Assembly: GCA_002812745.2 (NCBI GenBank) | Contig: NCSJ02000005.1 | Coordinates: 62,001 to 126,000 of the forward strand | Direction: 5' to 3' | From: Scytalidium lignicola | Lineage: Eukaryota > Ascomycota > Leotiomycetes | Length of the DNA: 64,000 bases | In this document: positions 45,999 to 57,900 of the stretch, piece after piece | Layout of the letters: each line of letters starts with the position of its first letter | Position numbering within the stretch: position 1 is the first letter of the stretch | Position numbers and translations under genes: made by a program | Notes under the pieces: generated by a model | Database searches by the model: none | What the model was told of the DNA's origin: nothing | Seen by the model: only the letters and a program-made list of their open reading frames with translations

Positions 45999-48192
45999 AT
46001 GGCATCTTCATATACTCTTGCTCCTCCTGAGAGTTTATATCCTGATTTGAAAGCTCTGGAAGCTTCTATTCAAGCCTGGGGTTATGCTAATGGTTATGCT
46101 TTTGCCAAACACAATAGTAATGACCATAGAGTAGTTTTTACATGTGCACAGTTTGGGAGCTATCAATCCAAAGGCAAAAGAAGTGAAGTTCATGCTTCTA
46201 GACAGTATAAAGGAAGCTCCAAGAAGTGCAATTGTAAGATGAAAATGGTCGTTATAGTAAAAGACAGCAATTAAAGGCTCAAGGTGTTAGAGCCTACCCA
46301 TAATCACCTTGCAAATCTAGCTATAGCTTATCCTCAGCATAGAGTAAGTGCTTTAAGTGCTGAACAAAAAGCTCAAATTGTAGCTAATGCATATGTTGGC
46401 ATGACCAATAACTGGATTATTGATTCAATAGCTCTTCAACAACTGGATACTCTCTTGAAGTCTAATGATATAACCAATATCACATAGAAAGCCAGATTAA
46501 ACGATTTGGGTAGTAAAACGCCAATTTAATGGTTATTATATATTGTATTATATTCCTCAATCTATTATTTACTAATAAATTAGGTCAAAACTTGAGCAGA
46601 AGAGCTCTTGTGAAGTTTATACTACTAACAACAACAATAACCTTGTTCAGCTTTTCTATATAGACCTTGTTACAATAACAATATATCAACAATACCCTGA
46701 TATCCTTCTTATGGATTGCACTTACAAGACTAATTGATTCCATATGCCACTCTTCAATATATGTACTATAACTAGTAGTAACAAAGTATTACAAATTAGG
46801 TTAGCATTCCTTTCTAAGAAGACTGAAAAGTCATATAATTAGGCCTTAGGACAGCTTAAAGAAGTAATGAATAAGTACAATATTCCAAAGCCACTTTCTA
46901 TTATAACTGATAAAGAATTAGCTCTAATAAAGAGTATTGATTTATACTTCTTTAATTCTAACCATCTCCTTTGTAAATAGCATATTAATATAAATGTATT
47001 AACAAAAACCAAAAGATTCTTCTCATCCCTATCCAAGGAAAATGATGTTTAACAAAGACACCTTACTTTCCAGGATTTTATAAAAGTATAAAGGACACTC
47101 CTTGAATCTAAGATTAAAGAAGCTTATTCATTTAATCTTATCCAACTTCATACTTTCCCTGATAAAGCAGTCAAATATACTGAGAATACATAACTAATCC
47201 CATAGAAGGAGAAGCTAATACAGTATTAGATTGATCAACATTATCACTTTAAGGTAATAATAACTTCCTTAATTAAAGGGTATCATAACACTTTAAAAGC
47301 ATATCTACAACATGAAAATGAAGACCTTAATGATGTATTTGAAAAGTTGATCTTATTTTAGACTACTCAACAAAGAGGTATATCTATAAATATAACTCAA
47401 GAACAACTTCAAATCAAACATCATATCAACATATCACTTTTTGTAACAGTTATTAGCCAAGTTTATAATTATACCCTTCAAAAGATATTAGTTAAACATA
47501 CTAAAATTCCTAAAAATAATGTTGTAAACTCTCCTGAAAAATGTGATTGTACAATTCAAGTCTCCATAGGCCTTCCTTGTTACCATACTATATAGAAACG
47601 TCAACAAAGCAAAGACATGATTTTGTTAGAAGATATACATACTCATTGGTATTATAACAGGGAGAATACATGTACTATAGCTAATCACAACATTCAAGGG
47701 CTTATATTAAACCCTCAAGTCATTCAAGGGAAAAGAAGGCCAAGAGGAGCTTTTGGTAGTAGTAAGACTTCTAAGTCAGTTATGTCTAATACAAAACGCT
47801 TACCTTCAGCTTTTAAGCTTCTAACTAGCTCTGCACCTTCAATTATGAAGACTTCAGCTTCAAGAACACATCTTGCAATCTTGGAAACTGTTATTAAAAC
47901 ACCTGTTAAACAAAGAAGTGCCCCAAACTGCTAGCAATATACTATTAAGTATGGTCATGTAGTTACTAAGGTTGGCCTTCAGAGAATCAACGATATTGGG
48001 GATACTTATGAGCCTGGCACAGCATATGAAAGAGGTTATCATGTTGGAATCTCGTCAATTTATCACATAGATTCAATTGAAAAGACAGCAACTCTAGTTA
48101 ACCTAGCAATTCAAAGTGGTAGAAGTGTAGAAGTGGTAGATGTGGAGGGAGATTCACAGGCAACACAAGATTGTATTGAAGTTATGATGTAA
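45999..48192 (+). pseudogene. MULE transposase, stop-riddled
   Basis: The ATG at 45999 opens a FAR1-like zinc/DNA-binding region (YGSYQSKG-type, CNCKMKMVV, then LEPTHNH). Further on are LLMDCTYKTN with the first catalytic Asp and LSIITDKELAL with the second. A SWIM zinc finger follows (CDCTIQVSIGLPCYH), and a Ser/Lys-rich tail ends at 48192. The frame is interrupted by many TAG/TAA/TGA codons, first at 46272-46274 and 46485-46487. Most fall where Trp, Gln or Arg fits the context, as expected from G-to-A or C-to-T change, and at least one frameshift occurs between about 46490 and 46640. Confidence 0.82.
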
Positions 48193-48323
48193 TAGAATAG
48201 CTAGATTTGGCACTGAAAGTTGTATTGGTGGGCTAATTCAATTAAAAGAATTTCATTGCTCAGTCTCTTCCTACAGTACAAAATTGTATGGGAGCGCGAG
48301 GTGCTGTAGTGCCTGAGGTGTGT

Positions 48324-48383
48324 CCGGCATCGGATGGTCGCAAGTGGATTTAGGTTCGCTGGAAGTGGATTTAGGTGAGACCT
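48324..48383 (-). repeat. Right terminal inverted repeat of MULE
   Basis: Reverse complement of 45737-45796 over all 60 bp; similarity stops immediately inside (TGCC versus ACAC). Confidence 0.9.
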
Positions 48384-49201
48384 ATATTAAATTTCACTTG
48401 ATAAACGAGGCTTACGTGTATTACTCAGATGCGAGTTCACAGAAGTTACGGTAGTTAATGATGAGCCTGCTCACTTTGCCAAGCCACAGTGCACGTGACC
48501 CCTCACCATTCACTCACTTCACCTCAATCTCACCCACCCTCACCCATCCTTGCCAGCCTTCTTGTGTGTACTCCACCACCTCACATCTGCTCGCCCCTCT
48601 TTCCTGGGATGTGGTCATCCTCGATCGTGCAGCTGCTATTGAGAGCGTCAACTCCTAGCGAGAAGGATTCAGGGGAGCCAGAACGGGCTCCACGGGGCCG
48701 TGATAGGCTCCTAGACTTACCGCCCTGTTGTTATGCATCAATACCATTACAGAGGTAGACCGATTTGCATTAGTTCTATCTGCTGAATGTCAATTTCTTA
48801 TTAGTTGATTATATAGCGTGTTGTGGAATAAAATGAGCACAGAGACAACTATCTTGTTTTGTTTCGAACAGTTTTTCAGTCAGTTGATCTTTGCAAAGTC
48901 TTAAAATAAAAATGTCACTCCAAGACACGAATTGTAGGAGTACATGACTGAAATCGTTACCAGAAAATCGATTATACTCTTCTTTATATAAGACTCTATT
49001 TAAATTTCTATTACGCAAAAACAACCTTAAAAGTAAAAGAGAACTCTGGAGGCTGTTTCATACGCCCGCCCCCACAGACATACGCCACAGGAATAACGCC
49101 TTTTGAAAGTCGCAGTTAGGAGGCACCATTGCGACATATTACGAGGAGAGACAAGATACACGATAACTCAAATTGCGATCTGTCCTACGCCGTGACATGA
49201 A
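48384..49201. other. Intergenic
   Basis: Between the transposon and the DHA2 transporter. A GC-richer, C-rich stretch (48480-48740) has open frames but no recognisable product. Confidence 0.45.
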
Positions 49202-50998
49202 CTAACCCATCGCCATGGAAGCTTCGCCTGGTGCATGACTCGGAAGCTTCTGCGTGGGAATGGCTAAGGAGCACAAGAACGCGACACCAGAGAAAGCAAC
49301 TGCAACTGCGAATGCGGCCTTCAGACCGACCATGTACGCCTCAAGGACTCCAGGAAGCACGTCCGGCGGGAAGACATTATGCAGCTCTGAGGCGCCTGTC
49401 AGAAGCACCAGACCTGGATTCACTCCTGGGGCCGTCTTAGGCAGAGTGGCAAGCAATCTGTTGACGAAGGCTGACTGCCCAGCCGAAGTGCTGAAGGCAC
49501 CTCCAATTGTTTGGAAGACTGTACAACATGTTGGTTAGCTTCTCTGAACAGCGCCTAGAGGAAAGAAGACATGGGAACGTACACAAAAGGTTGGCCGTGG
49601 TGGCTGCGAGGTCTTCGGGACCCACGTTAGCTTGGGCAATACTCAAGCCATGCATGATGGCAAAGGCCATAGAGGCTCCGGTAAAGAATTGATAGCCAAC
49701 CCACTTCCCAGTCGAGGTGCCAATATCGAGAGTGTAGATCAGGCCAACAGCAATCGTGGAAAGCATTGAGCCGATGAACATGACCTGTTGAGCGCGACCA
49801 GTTTGCATAACAACAGCTCCACCGGCTAAGGCGAACACAGCCGCCGCGAGCATGAGAGGTAGGTTGTTAACGCCGGACTTGATAGGGCTCGCGCCGAGAA
49901 TGCTCTGGAAGTAGATGGGAAGGTAGTACAGGAGAACAAGATAGCTCCCCATGAAGAAGAACTGGTAAGGGGCCGTAGTCGAGAGTGAGCGCTGCTTGTA
50001 GAGTCTCGGTAGCATCATGGCATAATCGCCCAGCCAGACCTCCCATCCCACCAGGGCAATCACAAGGAGTCCAAAGCCAACGAGGAGGCCGATGACCACA
50101 CTGCTGTTCCAGGGATGGGTGTTTCCTCCATACTGAAGGGCGAGGATAAAGCAGGTAATGCCTCCCATGGCTAGAGCGACACCAACTGGATCCACATGCA
50201 ACAGCTTCTTCGTCCAAGAGATCTGAGGAGGTGCTACTGCAGCTGGAAGGTGGAGAAAGAAGAAGACAGCTACAGCCGCGATTCCTCCAATGGGCAAGTT
50301 AATATAAAAACACCATCGCCAAGTGACGCGGTCAGTAAACGCGCCACCTAGAAGTGGTCCAAGGACGGCAGCAATGGCATATGTCATTCCAATGATACCC
50401 ATCATCATCGGTCGCTTTGCCGGCGGTACGGTGAAGGAGACGATACTTGTCCCACCCACTGACAGGCCCGCCCCTCCCAACCCAGCAATGGCCCGTCCAA
50501 CGACCAAAGCCTTGGAATTGGGTGCAACTCCACAAACCAAACTACCGACCTCGAAGATGAGCATGGATATCAGAAAACTCCACTTGAGGTCGTAGTACTT
50601 GTAAATCTTGCCGGCCGAGGTCTGGGCAGCACCAAAAGTCATGAAGTAGGCCGCGGCATACCAAGACACGTCATTGAGGCCATGGAACTCGTCCGTGATC
50701 TTGGGAATTGCTGTGCCGACGATGGTCTAGACAAACCTTTTATGTCAGAGGCATTCTTTGTTCTTTCAGTGTCGGCATAATGGGGTAGAGTGCTCACCTG
50801 GTCCAATGAAATCAGAAAAACACCGACGAGAGACGCCCCTGCAAGGAGTACCAGTTTCAAACCATGCGGATACTGGTCGGCGGTCATACCATGAGCAGGC
50901 TTTTCCAAGTGTGCGCTATCGTTGTCGCCAACATTGCTCACGTCGAGGATGTTCAAGGTCGACGGCTTGGACGAATCGGTCTCTCGAACAGCAGCCAT
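49202..50998 (-). CDS. MFS multidrug transporter, DHA2 (14-TM) family
   Basis: Proton-driven exporter of toxins, drugs or secondary metabolites. Three exons: 50998-50798, 50726 to about 49540, then to 49202; intron 1 splits LDQ|TIVGTAIP and intron 2 follows ANLL. Hallmarks: LDQTIVGTAIPKITDEF in TM1, GRAIAGLGGAG in TM4, the antiporter motif AAVLGPLLGGAF with WRWCFYINLPIG in TM5-6, and FQTIGGAFSTSAGQSAF near TM13. Length and helices fit the 14-TM group. The start is the ATG at 50998; the open frame extends three codons further without an ATG. It is not adjacent to a complete biosynthetic cluster: the melanin genes end 12 kb away. Confidence 0.92.
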
Positions 50999-51857
50999 TA
51001 TGTCCAAGGCGGGTAATGGTAAAGATGAAGTGTAATCGTAAAGGGGAACCGATGGGGGTTATTCAATGATAGGGAGACGAGAACCCTCCCTGAAAACAGC
51101 TAGGAACGGTAGCAAGAATCTTCACACTTGTACCAGTAGAGACAGGACAAATGGAATACAAACTAGGCCAGTTAAGAACAAAAAGTAACGAGGCTTTCTT
51201 AGCTATATTGATGGAATAGGCACCAAGACGAGCAGAAAGGCAGCTTTAAGTAGTCCGTCCTTAAGAGTCGTCGCTGGCACGGAGAGGATCTGGACAATTT
51301 TTCGGTCAACGGCACAATTATTTGGCCAACGGAATAGAATACTCCTATAGGTGATCCCTTCATTTTACTGTGGGCGGCACGAGGTGTCAGACAATCAGCA
51401 AACTGGCATAAATTGAGTTAAATTGATTATTGATGGCTGTATGTATGTATTGTAATTATTGTAATAAATTGTTGTAATTTGGGCTATTACATGTTTCAAA
51501 TACCGTTGATATATGCTTTTACACAAGCTTACTCTTTATTTGCGTTCTCTAGAGTGAAAATTAGCACGAAAGAGACCCAGTTCTAAGCTAGTTTCCTCAT
51601 CTCTTAAATATACATATATATACTCCGTATATATTATTGCATCCCCTTCCACCCTAGATGATCGGCGCTAATGCTGCATGGAACTTTTTCCTGCATTTTC
51701 ATTGGCCATTCTTCGCGGCAGACAGTGGGCCCCACTCATAGCTGCTCTGAGTCTCTTAGATTTGTCATTAATCTGTCCCGGCCTGGTCCTTCCATCTCAT
51801 ATATTTTTTTAAAGAGCATAGGAAATTTTCGATGTAGCTGCTCCATGATGCTCCTTT
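50999..51857. other. Divergent intergenic region
   Basis: Upstream of both the DHA2 transporter and the Clr5 gene. AT-rich; no gene seen. Confidence 0.5.
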
Positions 51858-53688
51858 ATGCCCGCCACGATGACACTCCCCATGTTGGCCCCTCGGCCTA
51901 GAGAACCAGTCACGTCTATCACGCCAGGGCCACAACCAGCGCTGATGTACACCGAGTCGGAGTGGGCAGTCATGTACCCCGAGATTGAGCGACTGTATGT
52001 CCGCGAGCGTCGGAAGCTGCGGTATGTCATACAATATATGGAAAGGGAGCACGGCTTCAAGGCGACGTAAGAAGAACCCCCTTTATGCTCCCCGTCACCC
52101 AAGTCCTTTTGTAGCATTGGCCGCATGGAGAAGTGGCACATCGGACTGACTGACTTTTCATGTTGTTCATGCATGTAGGGAGCAGATGTACAAAAAACGG
52201 TTTGCCAAATGGGGCTTCCAGAAGTACTCCAGACGCTCAGCTGCAGCTGAGCAGACTTCGAGGATGAAGGACGGATGTAGAAAGTGCAGTCCACCCGGAG
52301 AGCTAGGCTCGATGCCAGCATTCCCCAGATTCAGTCAGAATGACGGCTTGAAGCTCATGTTCTTAACCAGTGTGCAGACATGGGGTGTCGCATTCTTTGA
52401 GTTCTTGCAGTCTGGCGATGGGTTCCTGGCGTCTCAGCAGCGGCAGCCTCCGGTGGATCAGCTACGACCTGTCCAAACCATAGAGATAAGCTTCGCATTT
52501 AAGCTAGTGATTGACCTGCTAGACAGAGGCCATGGGGAATTGGCAGGCAGGATGGCCCGGAAGGCGTTCCTGCTGGTTGAGGACATGCTGGCGCTTGAGG
52601 GGCCTGCCTTGATCTGGAACCTACTCGAGATGATGCACAATATGGTAATACTGCGTCATGTGCAGCTCTTCCGGATGCTACTAGCTCATCTCATTGCATT
52701 GGTTAATGGCAGGATGCCGGAGGCCCATCCCCTCTCTGCCATGCTGCGTAGTTTACAGGGATTTGTTGCGAATCTAACAAGCGCGGCGTCCAACACCAGC
52801 AGCTCTTCACCATCGTTTTCGTCCTCGTCGTGGTCTTCCTCGACTGGCAGGAATAGAACGATGGCCGTCGTCGACCACTGGCTCCTCTCTCGCGCCCTTC
52901 CATCCTTACTCGAGCAGGCATGGATCTTCAACGCTAAGATCCTCTTCGATCATTTTGACCCTGGGCTGCTCCATATCTATTGCCGCATTTTCTGGGACTC
53001 GTGTTCGATCAACCTGCCAACCGCCATCATCGACACTACGGTTCAGTGGCTCAGCCATATCAAGGCGCAGCAGAAGTCCAGCGCTGCCGAGGTGGCCTAC
53101 CTAACTAACAAGGTCCTTGTGAGCAACCCTATCGAGGAGCACAGGATGCTCCAGCGCCTGCTTTCCCCACGGAGTGATGCTTCGCCGCCGCAAGACTACG
53201 AAATGCTCCGCGTGAGCAGCATTGCGGCGCTTCAAGAGCGTAGGGACTTAATCCTGAGTAAAGGACTTGGCTTCAACGGTAACACCACCATAGTGTTACG
53301 CATTCTGGCGGCCCTAGTAACAGCCAAAGTACTGGAAGAATGGCCTACCGTCATGGAACGTTCGAGTACTGTTGAGAACATAGCGATGAAGGTGCCACGA
53401 ATTTATGCGGGAAACGCCGCGTGTGCGATCAGGGCCTTGATGGACCTCAACATCGAATCTGGTGGCGGTCTCGGGGCATCATTGGACACTATTGAGCGGA
53501 TTCGCTCTATCGTGGCTCTCCGCGAATATGCCGAGGGCGAGACAAATCCGCAGGTTATGCGGGAAATGTGGCTGCTGGAAGATGCGCTCATCGCGGCCGG
53601 CGAATATGGAGAAGCGCAAGAAGTGAGACAGGACGTATATCGCCGGTTGGAGATGTACGTACAGGATATCCCTATTGGTTCTGTATAA
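51858..53688 (+). CDS. Clr5-domain protein
   Basis: Function unknown; the Clr5 domain is a short fungal N-terminal module named after a fission-yeast silencing factor. Two exons (51858-52066, 52179-53688) give 572 residues. The domain spans about residues 32-85: EWAVMYPEIERLY, LRYVIQYMEREHGFKAT (intron), then EQMYKKRFAKWGFQKY. The rest is helical and may form TPR-like repeats (LAGRMARKAFLLVEDML, GEYGEAQEVRQDVYRRLE), with a Ser-rich insertion at about residues 270-290. No catalytic motif is seen. It may be nuclear. Intact and well spliced. Confidence 0.88.
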
Positions 53689-54973
53689 GTATTGAGCGGA
53701 ATCTTTGATGAACACCACCGAAGACCACATAGGGAGTGAGTGCTTCCTATTGAGTCTTGACAGTATCTCCAGTATGCTGTCATAAACGAAATTCAAATCA
53801 CCTTCATCGGTTTAGTCTGTCTCGGAGATTTTGGGTGACCCAGAGGCATTTGGCAATCGGCAAGATAGATGATATGTGACCGTAAGTCTAGTTCTTTATG
53901 AACAGTTGGAGAATCGAGGGCTTCTATAGTAAGCCGATCCAGAGCAGTAGGCCACATCTGTTCTTAAAAGTTGCGATGTGAGCATGGCAAGGAGACGTGA
54001 GGAGTAGCGCCTCCAGTGTAGGTTTTCGTCAATTCCAGAGCCTATGAAGCTATCCGTAATGATACGTATCGACTATAACACGAAGTAAACCTACATAGGT
54101 TAAGACACAGAACGCTACTTAACACAACACTAGTTATGGTTTGTAACATGTATCATAGCAATCAATTAAGCTCTATGCCATACAATTTATATGCCACGTT
54201 GCTGCTGCTTGCACTCTGACCTTTAGCACATCTCACAAGTAGGTGAGCTTAATAATTCGGGATTTTTTTTGTAAGTTAAAGGCTTAAATTAAAAAACAAG
54301 TTATATTAAATAATTAAAGTATGATAAAGTATTATAATCTAATGCAACAGTCTAGCCAGTCTACATTTAATCTATATGTAATTCTAGCTTATATGTGATT
54401 ATACTAATAGTATTACAGAAGTTTAAAAGTATAAAAAGTATAAAAAGTATAAAAAGTCTAAAAGTGTTATAAGATTATAAAGCTTTTTATAACGTTTTGT
54501 ACATATATAAAAGCTTTTATATTTGTTATTGTTTTTACAGTTTACTATTGTTTTTTACTGTTTTTATAACTCTTTAGTTATTATTATTTTTTAGTTGTTA
54601 TTAATGTTAACATAATTATATGTAAGCTAAAATTACATGTAGATTAAGTGTACATGTAAATAAGATTAGGCTAGTTCAGTTGTAATAAAGGAGAGTAATA
54701 CTATATAACAGTACNTTTTTATATAACTACTACAGTACAAACTTTCTTATAACTAACATCAATCAACCACTATATCAACACGTATTACCTCTATAGATTA
54801 GAGATGTACCTTCACCGTAAAGGTGAACCGACACTAACTTTGAAGATAACTTAATGTACATATATTTAGTATATGCTCAAATTAATTCTAAACTTATGCT
54901 AAGCTTTGTGAAAAAAATTTCTGTATCCTTTCCAACGTTATGCCAAAGCTTGTGGCTGACCCCCTTTTGAAAG
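53689..54973. other. AT-rich intergenic region
   Basis: About 1.3 kb, very AT-rich between 54250 and 54760, with a microsatellite of AGTATAAAA units at about 54428-54460 and an N at 54715 before a T run. It starts with one copy of a dispersed repeat (53691-53734). No gene seen. Confidence 0.5.
53691..53734 (+). repeat. Dispersed repeat copy 1
   Basis: 44 bp with about 80% identity, ungapped, to 60944-60987 in the same orientation (GCGGA, TCTT, GATGAA, CGAA, CACATAGGG shared). It overlaps the last bases after the Clr5 stop region. Origin unknown. Confidence 0.5.
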
Positions 54974-57900
54974 TCATCGTACCCTCGTTGAACTGGCTCC
55001 TGGCATGTTTCCGGTGGTCTGACTTATAACTCTCCGTCTTGTCACACTTGGCACCTTCCCAGCTACCGAATCTCGTCTCTTGGCAGTTGGGCCCCCTTCC
55101 CTCGGATTGCGTTTCCGCCGTTTGGAAGTAAGCGGTGGCGAAATTGTAGAAGACAAATCTACAACGTCTTTAACATCCTCGCCCTCGAGATACTCCTTTT
55201 TGAGCTTGATCTTCCACTGCTTCAGTGAGCTCTCTTGATCCTGTTTTTCTTTCAACGTAAGATCCTTCGTCTTCTAGACTTCAAGGGAAATGACCGCACG
55301 TTTGTGCCTCGTGGGACATCCTGTCAGTTCTTTGCGCTCCTTACTGTTGTTATAACACTTCTCATCGAAATACTTGGGTCCAAAGCACTCCATACATACG
55401 TGCACACCCTTATCAAGAGAGATATATTCATTGCAACTAGCACAAAGAAACGGAGGTAGCAGATCAGAATGCGGTATCCCCAGTTTGCTCAATCTTTCCG
55501 AGGAACTTTTGGAGTTCTCCTCATGCTGAAGCGCATTAAACACCTTTCCAAGTTGAAGATACGCAAACCAGTCATTCGACTCGTCGTTATCTGATAGTAC
55601 GGCAATCGAGCCTGCTATTACCTTCGCTGCCACTTTCCTTGCCTGTTTTTCATCCTTCGAAACGCTATAATATCCCGCCAAACAACAAAACACAGTAGTG
55701 TTCATCCAAATATCAGTATTTTGCTCCAATCCCTTGATCAGATCAAGATAATGACTCGCCGCATCGAACCTCTCTTTTACCAGACCAGCAGATCCGTCGT
55801 CGGTGCTATTCACTGCTCTAGCTCGGCCCAGCTCTTTCTCTGCTCGATTCAGATAGATATTGGCAAGAGGGTCAATGATACTGAAGAGATCAGGCCACCG
55901 TATATTATTCCCAGTCGCTGCCAGCGCTTTCCCACAGTTCAACGCCTCCTCCCAGTTAGAGATGATTTCATCTTGATTTTCATCGCCGAACTCGTACAGG
56001 ATATGGCCATATACCTTTTTGATGTGGAATAACTCGGCGTGACATCCATTTGCAACATTAATTGCTTGTTTGAAAGTTTTGTCAGCCACTTTCTTCCACT
56101 CCGGATGTTTCTTGGTTCCAAGCAGATATATTTGGAAACCGTCTGCGGCGATGAAGTCATAGACAAGTCGATTCAAGTAGACTTTGCTGAACTCCCCCTT
56201 TATGAGTTCGTTGAAAAGGCGAATGATGTCGGACCAGGCTTGTGTTTCGTAGTAAGAGCGCAGTGCATCTAGGTACTGAGCATAGCGTGTAGTGTCGTAC
56301 TTTAAACTTTGACGATGCATTTTCGCCGCTAGGTCATATTTCTTTGCTATCCAATATATGTTTCCCAAATCCAGGAAAGCGTTGGCAACAAGCAATGAGT
56401 CAAACCTCGAGACCTGTACGTCTCCTCCATCCTCGGAAAATCTCGCGGTTGCTTTTTCTAGAATCTCTCGAGCATCATCATGAGACTCCTCTGTCGTGAG
56501 TTGTTCAGCAATGGTCTGACAAGCTAGAACACTATCTTCCCACGGCTCTCCTTCCAGTTTCTGTACCTCCTTAAGGANGTCTTTTGCCGCATTGTTCGCC
56601 TCATGATCATTTGTTGCACACTGTGAATATTGTTCTAGCAACCTGGATCTTCCACAACCAAGAATTCCTGTCTTCTTTCTTGCCAACTCCATCTAATTTT
56701 GTAGCCCAGTCTTTAATGCGACAGAATTCTTTCCATTGGAGTCGATCGCGGTCTTCTGTACATGGTGAAATATCCTTCTGGTTGCCAATCTACAGCGGTT
56801 AGCAATGTATCTCACTCGATATAGTCCAGACATACATACTCGCGTGACATACCCATTAAGGAAATAGATAGCTGTGAGCTGCTCTCGGCGGGTGTATACA
56901 TTCTCTAGAAACAAACGTGTGGCTAACCGCTCCGCTACAACCCGTAGTAGGATCTCATGACAACGGCTGGCATTTTTCTCATCAATGAATGATTCTATCA
57001 TACTCTTCTTGTCCGGGTCGACAATATCGCCTACTACAATCGGGTCAGAGAGCCACTTTTTCATCTCAATCATTCCATTCTGCGTATACAGCCAGCGCTC
57101 ACGATTCTCCTTCAGCCACACCCCCTCACTATCTTGCCACACAGTATGGCTCATGTGTTCTGATCTCGTCCAGAATAGCGTATCGAAGCAGCGATCTTTT
57201 GTGAATAGCTCGATTAGAAGCGGACCAATCTTCGCTTTCAGATATTTGTCTAGCTCCTTCTCTCCCGCTTTCTCCAAATGGTAGAGCAGATATTTCCCAG
57301 CGTAAGAGTGAAGCCCTTCGGTGTGTTCATCTCCTTTACTTGTGAGAACCTCCAGACATGTTAATGCCACTTTAATGTGAGCATTCTGCTCATCATAACA
57401 GATGGTAATCTTCGTTGAGTTTAACGAATCCCCCCATAGGAGGCGTTCCAGTTCTTTCTTATCATAATTGTCTTTTCGTGGTGAAACATATTCCAAGAAG
57501 CGATGTACAGTATTCACTTCCGCCTCTATAAGCTTCAAAGAGTCGGCGGTTTCACTCAGGCCCTGCCCCACAGACGAGTCCTGCCCCCTTGGGATTTGGG
57601 TTTTGATCTTGTTGAATCTGAATTGGATTCTTCCCGACTCATTCACATGCAGAAGGGGATTCAGTCGACGACTCAGCGGCATCAAGGAGTCCGTGTGGGA
57701 TCTAAGAGATAGTACTGCATTCATATCGTCCAGCGAAAGGGTGATTTGAGACGTCAATACCCAAAGGATGACCTCGTTGATTTCCTTGATATCTTCAGAC
57801 GTAAGCTCTCTGTTGAGTCGCTCAATCTCGTCTTTAATTTGCTTTTCCCTTGGTTCCTTTACATCCTTTAGAATAATGTCAATATCTGCGAGATGATGTT

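Larger units (their letters stand above)
45737..48383 (+). mobile_element. Mutator-like (MULE) DNA transposon with 60-bp TIRs
   Basis: A 2.65 kb element bounded by perfectly matching 60-bp inverted repeats (45737-45796 and 48324-48383), which start AGGTCTCACC. Inside is one degraded transposase with MULE signatures. I see no matching 8-11 bp target duplication: flanks are TTTGAATA on the left and ATATTAAA on the right. It sits in the upstream region of the wall-protein gene. Non-autonomous now, because the transposase is stop-riddled. Confidence 0.85.

Noticed and set aside
45737..48383. Target-site duplication around the MULE
   Set aside because: The 8-11 bp flanks on the two sides do not match, so none is claimed.
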